Source: Salipaludibacillus neizhouensis
GTDB taxonomy: Bacteria > Bacillota > Bacilli > Bacillales > Salisediminibacteriaceae
Direction of reading: 5' to 3'
Length of the DNA stretch: 64,000 bases
Assembly: GCF_002886185.1 (NCBI RefSeq)
Contig: NZ_KZ614146.1
Location: forward strand, 1,037,454 to 1,101,453
How positions within the stretch are numbered: the stretch's first letter is position 1; each line of letters starts with the position of its first letter. The notes under the pieces were generated by a model that did not search any database, was not told the DNA's origin, and was given only the letters and a program-made list of their open reading frames with translations. Of this stretch, positions 35,708-44,097 are shown in pieces. Both the position numbers and the translations under genes were made by a program.

Positions 35708-36664
35708 TTGAAAAAAATTGGAGTGTTAACGTCTGGTGGAGATTCACAAGGTATGAATAGTGCGATCCGCTCGATTGTCAGAACTGGAATTGCCAGTGGA
35801 TTTGAAATGGTTGGGATTAGAAGAGGGTACGATGGCCTTATGGAGAAAGACTTTACGATACTGGAATCCAAAGATGTGGGGGATATCCTTTATCGCGGCG
35901 GTACGTTTCTCCGTTCTGCTCGTTCGGAGGAATTTAGAACAGAAGAGGGACAAACGAAAGCTGTAAATAATTTAAAAGAAGCGGGTATCGAATACCTTGT
36001 CGTAATTGGCGGGGATGGCAGTTATCGTGGTGCAGCTGAGCTTAATAAGCAAGGTATTAAAACATATGGTCTGCCCGGAACCATTGATAATGATATCCCA
36101 TTAACGGACTATACCATTGGATTCGATACGACATTAAATGTAGTCACAGAGGCCATTGGGAATTTAAGAGATACAATGAGTAGTCATGAACGTGTAAGTG
36201 TTATTGAAGTCATGGGAAGAGACTGCGGAGATATCGCTCTTCATGCTGGGATCGCTAGTGGTGTGGATGCGATTTTAGTTCCTGAAATACCAGCTGATAT
36301 TCAGAAAATATCTGCAAAACTAAAAGATGGCTTTGAACGCGGCAAAACGCATAGTATTGTGATGGTGGCAGAAGGTGTTGGCAAGGCTGAGGATATTGCT
36401 CATCAAATAAATGAATATAGTGGATTGGATACAAGGGCTACGGTGTTAGGACACATCCAGAGAGGTGGAACACCATCAGCTTTTGACCGTGTATTTACTA
36501 GTCGTATGGGGCATAAAGTGATTGAACTAGTTGAAAAAGACATCTACGGTGTAGCGTTAGGAATAGAAAAAAACGAGATCACCTATCATTCCTTTGAAGA
36601 AATCTTTGCAAGTGAAGACGAGTTAAATCAAAATTTGTACAAAGTATTTGAAGACCTGGTTTGA
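35708..36664 (+). CDS. pfkA: ATP-dependent 6-phosphofructokinase
   Basis: I prefer TTG 35708, ten bases after GAGAGG; ATG 35699 is only one or two bases from it. The 318 residues closely follow Bacillus PfkA: KKIGVLTSGGDSQGMN (Gln replaces the usual Pro), ATP-type VVIGGDGSYRGA (GGDGS rather than PPi-type GGDD), catalytic GTIDNDIP, VIEVMGRDCGDIAL and GHIQRGGTPSA. It phosphorylates fructose-6-phosphate in glycolysis. It is not beside pyk or accA as in B. subtilis, so it may be a second copy or a relocated gene. Confidence 0.88.
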   Translation: MKKIGVLTSGGDSQGMNSAIRSIVRTGIASGFEMVGIRRGYDGLMEKDFTILESKDVGDILYRGGTFLRSARSEEFRTEEGQTKAVNNLKEAGIEYLVVIGGDGSYRGAAELNKQGIKTYGLPGTIDNDIPLTDYTIGFDTTLNVVTEAIGNLRDTMSSHERVSVIEVMGRDCGDIALHAGIASGVDAILVPEIPADIQKISAKLKDGFERGKTHSIVMVAEGVGKAEDIAHQINEYSGLDTRATVLGHIQRGGTPSAFDRVFTSRMGHKVIELVEKDIYGVALGIEKNEITYHSFEEIFASEDELNQNLYKVFEDLV

Positions 36665-36673
36665 TCAAAACAT

Positions 36674-36718
36674 GGGGAAGGTTCTCTGCTTCCTCTTAGG
36701 AAGCAGAGAACCTTCCCC
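36674..36718. repeat. Perfect palindrome made of two inverted dispersed-repeat copies (F and G)
   Basis: Copy F (36674-36693, reverse) and copy G (36699-36718, forward) form a 20-bp perfect stem with a 5-nt loop. Both arms carry the same variant, CCTTCCCC instead of CCGTCCCC. It lies 10 bp after the phosphofructokinase stop, with no T run, and 19 bp before the acetyltransferase start. Confidence 0.9.
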
Positions 36719-36737
36719 TGCTTTAGGAGGAAAATAC

Positions 36738-37239
36738 TTGAATATTAGATTATTAGGTTCAGGAGACGCTGAGGATTATTTGATGTTAAGGGTTGGAGGC
36801 TCTGCAACAAAGTCCGGAAGCATTCGGATCTAGTTTTGAAGAGGAGAAAGATCAAACCGCAGCAAAGTATAAAGAGAGATTTGATTCGTCACTAGATGCT
36901 GTTACGTTTGGGGCATTTGTAGATTCTCAACTCGTCGGTGTAGTTACGTTAGTTAAGGAAAAATTAGTGAAAATGAGACATCGAGCGAATGTTGTAGCGA
37001 TGTACGTAACTCCACAAAAACGAGGTAGCGGCATAGGTAAAGCATTGCTCTCAAAAGTTATTGAACAGGCAAAGGAATTACCGGAAATCGAACAAATTTA
37101 TTTATCGGTTGTTACAACAAATGAATCAGCAATAAAACTATATTCAGTTAAAGGATTTAACGTGTTTGGTACAGAAGAAAGAGCCTTGAAATTTGATAAT
37201 ACATATTTTGATGAACACCATATGGTTCGGTATCTATAG
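36738..37239 (+). pseudogene. GNAT family acetyltransferase, frameshifted
   Basis: TTAGGAGG directs TTG 36738, which encodes NIRLLGSGDAEDYLMLR. Near 36790 an extra G (AAGGGTTGG) throws the frame into a stop at 36833. In the next frame the protein continues LEALQQSPEAFGSSFEEE, then VVAMYVTPQKRGSGIGKALL (acetyl-CoA-binding Q/RxxGxG/A motif) and a typical GNAT end (ESAIKLYSVKGFNVFGTEERA). The restored length of about 166 residues is normal. As sequenced, the N-terminal strand is lost. An initiation at TTG 36793 could give a truncated product. The substrate is unknown. Confidence 0.82.
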
Positions 37240-37247
37240 GAAACAGT

Positions 37248-37266
37248 GGGACGGTTCTCTGCTTCC
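37248..37266 (-). repeat. 20-bp dispersed repeat, copy H
   Basis: GGGACGGTTCTCTGCTTCC in reverse orientation, 8 bp after the acetyltransferase stop codon. Confidence 0.8.
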
Positions 37267-37413
37267 AGATGAATAGAGTCTATAGAAGAAACTTTTAACA
37301 GAAGGGTAATTTATTTTATTGATTTTATTGTCACAGACTCAGGCTCTTTCTTTGGGGAAGGGTCTGTTTTAGTGTCTTTTTTTTAAAGCTCTGCACAGGT
37401 AGATACTAGTTTT

Positions 37414-37432
37414 GAAGCAGAGAACCGTCCCC
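37414..37432 (+). repeat. 20-bp dispersed repeat, copy I
   Basis: GAAGCAGAGAACCGTCCCC. It lies 78 bp before the next gene and follows a T8 run at 37374-37383 that may end a weak terminator. Confidence 0.8.
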
Positions 37433-37510
37433 ATGTTTTTCTAATAACGTATTGTGGAATAATATAAGTGAGCAGCATTTTAAATTAAGTAGAAAGGCGG
37501 TTGAACGAAA

Positions 37511-38224
37511 ATGATGAAAGGAACCAATTTAAAAAAGCTAGCGGTGGGAATCATCAGTGCAGCTGTCGTACTTTTAATTATAATCCTTTATTCAAACAAT
37601 ACGGATATAAATACAGATAATAACTCGGCAGATTCAACAACCGATTCCAATGAAGTATCAAATGAACATGAGCAAAATGATGATCTTCCTGAATCAGAGG
37701 AAGAGAGTCAAGCCAAGGATGGATCAGTCGAAAATAACGAAACTACGGATATAGGGGAAAAGGAAGCAGAGAATGAAAACAGTGAAAATAAAGGAAGTTT
37801 AGAAGAAGAGGATAGTGTGTCCGAACCGAATGCTGAAGAAGTAATGGCTGAATATAAGGAAACCTTTTTAGAGATACAAAATCAAGCGAAAGAGAATGAA
37901 GGGAACCTGCCTGATTTCGAATCAAAACAAGCGTTAACTAGTCACTTCAAAACGATCATGTCTGATGATTTAGCGAACTGGTATACAGATGCTTATTTTA
38001 AGGAAGAGGATGGCAATGTATCTCTCCTCCCGCAGGATGGGCCTACATGGCTTAAGGAAACAGAACCATATGAACTAGAAAAAGTGAACGACGAAGAATA
38101 TCATGTGATTCAAGAGTGGGACAACGAATTATTAGGACATAGGTTTATGATTTACGTACTAACTTACAACGGAGAAAAGTGGATTGTAGAGGAAATTCAG
38201 AGTGAAATAGTGGAAGAAGAGTAA
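37511..38224 (+). CDS. Membrane-anchored acidic protein of unknown function
   Basis: AGAAAGGCGG precedes ATG 37511 (ATG 37514 is equally possible); 237 residues. One N-terminal helix (VGIISAAVVLLIIILYS) anchors a long Asn/Asp/Ser/Glu linker (residues 30-110). A globular C-terminal domain of about 120 residues follows (EEVMAEYKETFLEIQNQA, HFKTIMSDDLANWYTDAYF, YNGEKWIVEEIQ). The end domain looks like a small alpha+beta fold of the NTF2-like or DUF3993-like kind, but I cannot place it. Probably extracellular, membrane-tethered. Confidence 0.65.
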   Translation: MMKGTNLKKLAVGIISAAVVLLIIILYSNNTDINTDNNSADSTTDSNEVSNEHEQNDDLPESEEESQAKDGSVENNETTDIGEKEAENENSENKGSLEEEDSVSEPNAEEVMAEYKETFLEIQNQAKENEGNLPDFESKQALTSHFKTIMSDDLANWYTDAYFKEEDGNVSLLPQDGPTWLKETEPYELEKVNDEEYHVIQEWDNELLGHRFMIYVLTYNGEKWIVEEIQSEIVEEE

Positions 38225-38633
38225 GGGAGAATATGAAATAGGTCAAAAAAGTATGGAGCGCTACTTTTTGGAAGGTGATGTCGTGTAAACATGGAAAGTG
38301 ACTATCTCTTAATCTAAGTAGATCCCATTTTATGAGAAAACATACAATAAACATACTAAGTTGCAAACCAAATTCGATATTGATTTGGTTTGAGAAGATC
38401 ATTTAAATTACGGTTTTTACCAGACCTTTTGATTGAGGCCTTCTCTTATGCAACTCTCAAAATCTCACCGTAGTATGATTAGGTTTTTGATACGCCGAAA
38501 TAAGTATTTTCTTAACTTGTTTAATAAACGATGAATTCTTTCCTAACAGTTTCGTGTGGTATACCCTTCACACACGAGAGGAAAACTAAAACAAAGTAAG
38601 AACTCTCGGTTAAAACTGAAACGAATCATAAAT
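38225..38633. other. Structured gene-free interval, possible small RNA
   Basis: No supported gene. Two hairpins are seen: CAAACCAAAT at 38364-38373 with its complement at 38383-38392, and TCGTGTG at 38552-38558 with CACACGA at 38571-38577. An intrinsic terminator at 38634 follows with no gene upstream on that strand for 400 bp. A small RNA between about 38520 and 38675 is possible. Confidence 0.35.
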
Positions 38634-38675
38634 AACAGTCATCTCAACACCAACACGTTGATGATGGCTGTTTTT
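38634..38675 (+). terminator. Intrinsic terminator without an obvious upstream gene
   Basis: AACAGTCATCTCAAC pairs with GTTGATGATGGCTGTT (one bulge and one wobble pair), followed by TTTTT. Confidence 0.7.
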
Positions 38676-38707
38676 ATGTTTTTAGAGCTGTTCCATTCTG
38701 CTAATTT

Positions 38708-38729
38708 GGAAGTAGAGAGCTATCCACCC
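38708..38729 (+). repeat. Possible decayed copy of the 20-bp dispersed repeat
   Basis: GGAAGTAGAGAGCTATCCAC resembles the consensus GGAAGCAGAGAACCGTCCCC with several changes. It is low confidence and might be chance. Confidence 0.3.
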
Positions 38730-38825
38730 TTGTTTACCCTTTTTTTCCTGTATTTAGAAGGTATTATACTTTGATTTGTCGAATTAGAAGAAAATTGGAT
38801 TGGATTAGAGAGGGGTTTTGGTTTA

Positions 38826-39356
38826 ATGATTCTGGTTAGCTCCTGTTTAGCAGGATTACAAATTAGAAATAACGGTACTCATAGTTTAAATAACACAATT
38901 AAAGAATTAGTGGAAGCAAATAAAGCTGTTACTATATGCCCTGAATTACTTGGTGGTTTTTCCACTCCCAGAGAACCCGCTGAAATAATAGGTGGAGAAG
39001 GTGATGATGTTTTAGCTGGTAAGGGAAGGGTGATCGATCGGTCAGGAAACGATGTATCGGATCTATACATTAAGGGGGCTTATGCCACATTAGAAAAAGC
39101 GAAAGAAATAAACGCAGAAATTGTTGTCCTCAAGGAAAATAGTCCATCCTGTGGGAGTTCAACGATTTATAATGGAGAATTTGCAGGGAAGAAGATTGTT
39201 GGAAATGGGGTTACTTCTGCGCTACTTAAAAGAAACGGTATTCAGGTAATCTCTGAAGAGGAGTTTTCTGAAGGTACACCTTTTAGAAAGGAACGCTTAT
39301 GTATGCAGGTCAAAACTATAGCTGAGAGCACGTTCGAAGACCTAGAATCGGGATAG
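38826..39356 (+). CDS. DUF523 family protein
   Basis: ATG 38826 follows AGAGAGGGG; 176 residues. The family cysteines are all present: ILVSSCLAGLQIRNNG (Cys7), AVTICPELLGG and LKENSPSCGSSTIYNG, with EIIGGEGDDVLAGKGRVIDRSG between, quoted in outline. DUF523 (YbbK-like) proteins are small cysteine-containing proteins of unknown role, possibly metal or Fe-S binding; some are fused to DUF1722. It is a single gene. Confidence 0.9.
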   Translation: MILVSSCLAGLQIRNNGTHSLNNTIKELVEANKAVTICPELLGGFSTPREPAEIIGGEGDDVLAGKGRVIDRSGNDVSDLYIKGAYATLEKAKEINAEIVVLKENSPSCGSSTIYNGEFAGKKIVGNGVTSALLKRNGIQVISEEEFSEGTPFRKERLCMQVKTIAESTFEDLESG

Positions 39357-39429
39357 ATTGTATCAGTGATCGATTACAATTATTTTACAGTAAGCTACTT
39401 TAGATTTTAATCAAGCGGGAGGAACGATG

Positions 39430-40252
39430 ATGAATAATTATATTTGTGAAACTTGTGGTGTTCAATATGAAGGCTCAGTTACTACACCAGAGTATTGTAC
39501 GATTTGTACGGAAGCAAGACAATATGTAAGTCCAAATGGGACATCCATGGACGACTTTGAAAAAAATGATAGATGCTGGTTTCAAAAATCAAATCCAATT
39601 TGAAGAGGATCGGTTATACAGTTTTAAAACGGAACCTAAATTTGGAATTGGCCAAACAGCTTATTTTATTCAAACGGAAGGGTTTAATATCGTTTGGGAT
39701 TGTATTGCTTTAATAGATGACCATAGCTTTAAGGAGATAAATGAGTTGGGAGGGATTGATGCTATTGCTATATCTCATCCTCATTATTATGCAAGTCAAG
39801 TTGAATGGGCCGAGAAATTTAATGTTCCGGTCTACATTCATGAGGATGACAAAGAATGGGTAATGAGGCCAAGTGATCAGATTGTTTATTGGTCAGGAGA
39901 ATCCCTTGAACTACAAAACGAGATTGTACTTCATCGTTTAGGTGGACATTTTAAAGGTGGTTCTGTCTTAGAATGGAAAGACGGTAATGACAATAAAGGG
40001 GTTTTACTAACAGGAGATGTGATTCAAGTAGTTGCTGATCACAACTGGGTTAGTTTTATGTATAGCTATCCTAATCTCATACCATTACCTGCATCAAAAG
40101 TAGAAGAAATTGCTCAGTCAGTTGAAAAAATGAAATTTGATCGATTATACAATGCCTTTCATAATATTGTTAGGGATGATGCGCATAACTCCGTACAAAA
40201 ATCTGCCAAGAGGTATATGGAAGCCTTAAACGGAACGCTATTTAATACTTAG
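39430..40252 (+). pseudogene. MBL-fold metallo-hydrolase with N-terminal zinc ribbon, frameshifted
   Basis: GGGAGGAAC precedes ATG ATG at 39427/39430. The first frame encodes a small zinc ribbon (YICETCGVQYEG, PEYCTICTEARQY) and then fails after SPNG at about 39538, where AATGGGACAT has one extra G. The next frame continues HPWTTLKKMIDAGFKN and a beta-lactamase-fold domain: GQTAYFIQTEGFNIVWDC, AISHPHYYASQVEWA (HxHxx-like site with Tyr), HRLGGHFKGGSVLEW and LLTGDVIQVV. The ribbon plus MBL layout recalls Bacillus proteins of the GloB-like group with unknown substrate. As sequenced, the two parts are separated; a start at 39536 could still give the MBL domain alone. Confidence 0.8.
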
Positions 40253-40313
40253 CATTTTACAAATATTATCCAAAACATTTGTTATTACTAACAGTTAAGT
40301 AAAATATTAAAAG

Positions 40314-40332
40314 GGAAGCAGAGAACCGTCCC
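40314..40332 (+). repeat. 20-bp dispersed repeat, copy J
   Basis: GGAAGCAGAGAACCGTCCC then T, 23 bp before the start codon of the alpha/beta hydrolase gene, so in its 5' leader. Confidence 0.8.
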
Positions 40333-40355
40333 TTTGTTTGGATTGGAGTGCTATC

Positions 40356-41231
40356 ATGGGGGAAACTATTTATAAAAGTGAAAAAGGAAAACAAATAATC
40401 ATCCAACACTATGAAGAGTACTTAAAATCATTGGAGTTTGATATTGAACGAGTTTATGTGGATACAAGCTTTGGAAAAACGCATGTTCTTGTAGCGGGTC
40501 CAACAGATGGAAAACCTATTTTTATCTTCCAAGGTGGCAATTGTATCAATCCAATGACGTTATCATGGTTTTCACTTTTAGCAGAAAAATTTAGGATTTA
40601 TGCACCTGATACGATTGGTCACCCGGGATTTAGCGACGAAAATAGAATTTCTGCAAAGGATGAAAGTTTTGCTCAATGGATAAAAGAATTAATGAACTAT
40701 TTTAATATTGAACACAGTGCATGCATAGGTCCATCTTACGGTGCTGGAATTATCTTACGGTTGGCAGCCTTTATGCCAGAAAAAATTGATTGCGCAGTTT
40801 TAGTATCTCCAGCAGGAATAAAGTTAGGTTCTAAAATTAAAATGATGAAAGACATTCTACTACCTTTGGTCATATATAGAATCACTTCATCAGAAAAACA
40901 TTTGAATAAACTCGCCGGCAATATGTCGGATCATAGCATGAAAGAATTGGATAAACAAATTATTGGTGATATCTTCAAATTCATAAAACTTGAACAAGAA
41001 ATGCCCAAATTAACTGAGATGAGTGAGTTAACCAATTTTAAATCACCTACTTTAATCATAGCAGGGAAAAAAGATATTTTCTTTCCTGAAAATAAAGTGA
41101 AGAAAGCTGCTGAAGAAATTATCCCTAATTTAACGGCTTTTAAAAGCTACGATATAGGACATTTCCCATCTGAAGAATCCTTAACAAAAATTAATAATGA
41201 GATTATGGAATTTTTTAAAATCAATTACTAA
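40356..41231 (+). CDS. Alpha/beta hydrolase
   Basis: ATG 40356 is preceded by ATTGGAGTG; 291 residues. The alpha/beta hydrolase core is present: PIFIFQGGNCINPMTLSW (oxyanion region), YAPDTIGHPGFSDEN, the nucleophile elbow CIGPSYGAGI (G-x-S-x-G), IIAGKKDIFFPE (acid) and YDIGHFPSEES (catalytic His). The substrate is unknown. The 5' leader contains repeat copy J. Confidence 0.88.
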   Translation: MGETIYKSEKGKQIIIQHYEEYLKSLEFDIERVYVDTSFGKTHVLVAGPTDGKPIFIFQGGNCINPMTLSWFSLLAEKFRIYAPDTIGHPGFSDENRISAKDESFAQWIKELMNYFNIEHSACIGPSYGAGIILRLAAFMPEKIDCAVLVSPAGIKLGSKIKMMKDILLPLVIYRITSSEKHLNKLAGNMSDHSMKELDKQIIGDIFKFIKLEQEMPKLTEMSELTNFKSPTLIIAGKKDIFFPENKVKKAAEEIIPNLTAFKSYDIGHFPSEESLTKINNEIMEFFKINY

Positions 41232-41361
41232 AATATGAAGTTTTGATCACAAACGAGCGATCGCATAAACAGCGGTTGTGAAGATACTAGGAGAGTTTAG
41301 TTAATCTCTGGCGTTGTTATAGATTCTGTAATCTTATAGGGAAATATAGAGGAGGCAAAAA

Positions 41362-42218
41362 TTGAAGAATAAATCTAAAAGGAGATGGTTATTCCTTTTC
41401 ATGGGGATTGTTTTATCCATTTTTTTTTTTATTTTCAAAACAATGCCATTGTTACAACTGAATACAGTATTAGTTCTGATACACTTCCACAAAGCTTTAA
41501 TGATTATAAAATAGTTCAATTATCTGATCTGCACAGCAAGTCTTTTGGAAATGATCAAAGTGATTTAGTTAACAGAGTGAAGAAAGTATCGCCAAATTTG
41601 ATCGTATGTACGGGTGATTTAGTTGACGCAGACAGATATGATGAGGAACCTAGTTTTTTGTTAATGGATAAATTAGTTCAAATTGCTCCAGTTTATTATG
41701 TGACAGGAAATCATGAATGGTGGTCGGGGGAATTCAATTCATTAGAAGATAAGCTTAACGACATAGGTGTACATGTCATGAGAAACACAGCAAAGATAAT
41801 TACCAATGGCACTGATAATATACACCTTGTAGGAATAGATGACCCAGCTGAAGTGGTAAATTCCGATGGAGAACGAACCATATTGAAAGAAAATATTGAG
41901 GATGCAATAGAAGAAGTTGAAAAAGGAAATAATTTTGAAATTCTTTTATCACACAGACCTGAAATGTTCTCCATTTATTGAGAATATGAATTTGATGTTG
42001 TTTTCTCAGGTCATGTACATGGTGGACAAGTTAGAATGCCATTCGTGGGTGGCTTAGTTGCTCCAAACCAAGGCTTTTTTCCAACGTACACTTCTGGGAA
42101 ATACAATGCAGATGATACGACTATGATTGTAAATAGAGGACTCGGAAATAGCATTATTCCGTTAAGGATTTTTAATCGGCCAGAAATTGTTGCAGTGACT
42201 TTGAATGCTGTTAAATAA
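41362..42218 (+). pseudogene. Membrane-anchored metallophosphoesterase with two lesions
   Basis: GAGGAGG leads to TTG 41362 and an N-terminal anchor (KNKSKRRWLFLFMGIVLSIFFF). An 11-T run at 41420-41430 is one T short: 12 T would join it to FQNNAIVTTEYSIS and the calcineurin-like domain (QLSDLHS, TGDLVDA, TGNHEWW, LLSHRPE). A second lesion is an in-frame TGA at 41979-41981 after EMFSIY. The same frame then continues EYEFDVVFSGHVHGGQ with the last metal ligands (GHxH) to 42218. The intact gene would match the YkuE/YaeI type that acts on membrane or wall substrates. With both lesions it is probably dead. Confidence 0.87.
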
Positions 42219-42365
42219 TTCGTTTAAATGTGTTATTCAGAAATTCTATGAATCTATTGAGCCCAACCCTTGGACTACCAAATTTGATGGTAAATATATA
42301 GATGGATTTATGCAGGGATATAGTAGGATTTGAAATTTTAATCACTAAGGTGGAGGGGAAATGGT

Positions 42366-42830
42366 ATGGCAGATTACACAAGAGATATAAGAAATATTGT
42401 AGGCAATAGACCACTTATTTTAGTTGGTTCAACAATTATTGTTTTAAATGAAAAGAAAGAGATTTTACTTCAACATAGGTCGGATACAAAAGAATGGGGG
42501 TTACCAGGTGGAGCGATGGAACTTGGTGAAAGTTTAGAACAAACTGCTGAACGAGAACTGTTTGAGGAAACAGGATTGAAAGCAATTGGATTTGAGTTTA
42601 TGGATACATTGTCAGGTGAAGAATTGTATTTTAAATATCCTAATGGCGATGAAGTATTTAACGTAATTTGTGTTTACTATGCGAAAAATACATATGGGGA
42701 ATTAAGCATGGATGGCGAAAGTATAGAATTAAAATATTTTTCTTTGAGTGAATTACCTTCTATCTTAGATAAAAGAGCAAAATTAATTATTGGCAAACAT
42801 TTAATACAAAGAAATAAACATAGATGGTAA
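42366..42830 (+). CDS. Nudix hydrolase
   Basis: ATG 42366 follows GGAGGGG; 154 residues. A complete Nudix box begins at GGAMELGESLEQTAEREL and continues FEETGL, matching Gx5Ex7REUxEExGU. The upstream strand RPLILVGSTIIVLNEKKEILLQ and the EWGLPGG lead-in are also standard. It would hydrolyse a nucleoside diphosphate derivative; the substrate is unknown. It is a single gene. Confidence 0.9.
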   Translation: MADYTRDIRNIVGNRPLILVGSTIIVLNEKKEILLQHRSDTKEWGLPGGAMELGESLEQTAERELFEETGLKAIGFEFMDTLSGEELYFKYPNGDEVFNVICVYYAKNTYGELSMDGESIELKYFSLSELPSILDKRAKLIIGKHLIQRNKHRW

Positions 42831-42894
42831 TCGTGGGTTTTATGTTTGCAATCAATCATTTTCTAAGCAAGAATCACAGAAAAGGGGGGATGAA

Positions 42895-42996
42895 ATGTCG
42901 TTAAATATATTATTACCACTACTCATTGCAGCAATTGTCGGAGGCATTGGATATGTCCTGTATAGATTATTTAAGTCTAAGTGTGGAAGAACATGA
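42895..42996 (+). CDS. 33-residue membrane peptide
   Basis: A strong AAAGGGGGGATGAA site precedes ATG 42895. The product is one hydrophobic helix (LNILLPLLIAAIVGGIGYVL) and a basic end (YRLFKSKCGRT). The good ribosome site and clean helix argue for a real small protein, of unknown role. Confidence 0.55.
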   Translation: MSLNILLPLLIAAIVGGIGYVLYRLFKSKCGRT

Positions 42997-43044
42997 TGCT
43001 TAAATAATATCTTAATAACTAAAAGAGGAATTTAGAGTTAAAAA

Positions 43045-43063
43045 GGAAGCAGAGAACCGTCCC
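43045..43063 (+). repeat. 20-bp dispersed repeat, copy K
   Basis: GGAAGCAGAGAACCGTCCC then G, 35 bp before the HAD hydrolase start. Confidence 0.8.
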
Positions 43064-43098
43064 GGTGTACTGTTATGACCTGAAGGAGAGTGGGTAAT

Positions 43099-43776
43099 AT
43101 GATTAAGGCTGTTGTATTCGATTTAGATGGAACTTTGCTAAACAGAGATGCGTCTGTAAGGGTTTTTATTGATAAACAATATGAGCGACTTAATAAATGG
43201 TTAAAACATATCCCAAAAAATAAATACATAAATAGGTTCATAGAACTTGATCATAGAGGTTATGTCTGGAAGGATAAGGTCTACAAACATTTAGTCGATG
43301 AATTTAATATTGTAGGGATGACTTGGGAAGAATTCCTTCAAGACTATATTAATCAATTTCAACATAGTTGTGTCCCTTTTTCTAATCTCGTGAGCATGAT
43401 TAAAGAATTGAAAAATAAACACCTTAGCCTCGGAATGATTACCAATGGAAAAGGACAGTTTCAAATGGACAATATTAAAGCTTTAGGTATCGAAAAATAC
43501 TTTGACACAATTCTTATATCGGAATGGGAAGGTATGAAAAAGCCTGAACCTCAAATTTTTAATAAGGTACTAAGTCAACTTAAGGTCCGGCCTAAAGAAT
43601 CTGTTTATATTGGTGATCACCCGATAAATGATGTAAAAGCTGCTCGAAATGCTGGTATGAAAAGCATATGGAAACAAAGTGATCAATGGGATAATGTTAA
43701 AGCAGATTTTATAGTGAGTGATTTAAAGGATATCCCCTTTATTGTAAGTAGATTAAGTAGTCAAAATGTGGAGTAA
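43099..43776 (+). CDS. HAD superfamily hydrolase
   Basis: GAAGGAGAG fits ATG 43099; 225 residues. HAD motif I VVFDLDGTLL (nucleophile Asp), motif II SLGMITNGKG, motif III Lys in WEGMKKPEPQIF and motif IV YIGDHPINDV are all present, with a helical C1 cap between I and II. This is a small-molecule phosphatase of the HAD-IA (phosphoglycolate phosphatase/YfnB-like) group; the substrate is unknown. Confidence 0.9.
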   Translation: MIKAVVFDLDGTLLNRDASVRVFIDKQYERLNKWLKHIPKNKYINRFIELDHRGYVWKDKVYKHLVDEFNIVGMTWEEFLQDYINQFQHSCVPFSNLVSMIKELKNKHLSLGMITNGKGQFQMDNIKALGIEKYFDTILISEWEGMKKPEPQIFNKVLSQLKVRPKESVYIGDHPINDVKAARNAGMKSIWKQSDQWDNVKADFIVSDLKDIPFIVSRLSSQNVE

Positions 43777-43875
43777 TAACTACCATGATAGTTACATAAT
43801 TAATACATCAAATAAACAAGACAGGACACAATAAGTGAATCAATTATCCTGAATTGTATTGGAGGGGAAATTCAC

Positions 43876-44025
43876 ATGGCGAAAGAAGAAAAACTAAACG
43901 AAGAAGCTGCATTAAATAATAATTTGCCTTCTTCTACTTTACAAATGAATCAAGATATCATCAAACTTCATGAAAAACCGAAGTTAGATAATCCAGATAG
44001 ACATAAAAAGGATAACGAAAAATAA
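43876..44025 (+). CDS. 49-residue hydrophilic protein
   Basis: TTGGAGGGG precedes ATG 43876. The product is Lys/Asn/Glu-rich (MAKEEKLNEEAALNNNLPSS start, KLDNPDRHKKDNEK end). It has no membrane helix and looks intrinsically disordered. Size and composition resemble small spore or stress proteins of Bacillus, but I cannot name it. A hairpin at 44048 follows. Confidence 0.55.
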   Translation: MAKEEKLNEEAALNNNLPSSTLQMNQDIIKLHEKPKLDNPDRHKKDNEK

Positions 44026-44047
44026 GTGGGAACAATCACATAAATGT

Positions 44048-44077
44048 AAAGGCAGAGAACAATGGTTCTTTGCCTTT
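44048..44077. terminator. Bidirectional hairpin between convergent small genes
   Basis: AAAGGCAGAGAAC pairs with GTTCTTTGCCTTT (one mismatch); the arm recalls part of the dispersed repeat. It separates the 49-residue gene from the minus-strand 97-residue gene. Confidence 0.65.
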
Positions 44078-44097
44078 ATAATGTTCTATTACTATTG

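Noticed and set aside
38556..38774. 72-residue open frame in the gene-free region
   Set aside because: It spans an intrinsic terminator and hairpin arms, has no ribosome site, and resembles no protein.
41979..41981. TGA as selenocysteine or another recoding signal
   Set aside because: No selenocysteine is expected at this point of the phosphoesterase fold, no stem-loop follows closely, and the gene has a second lesion.
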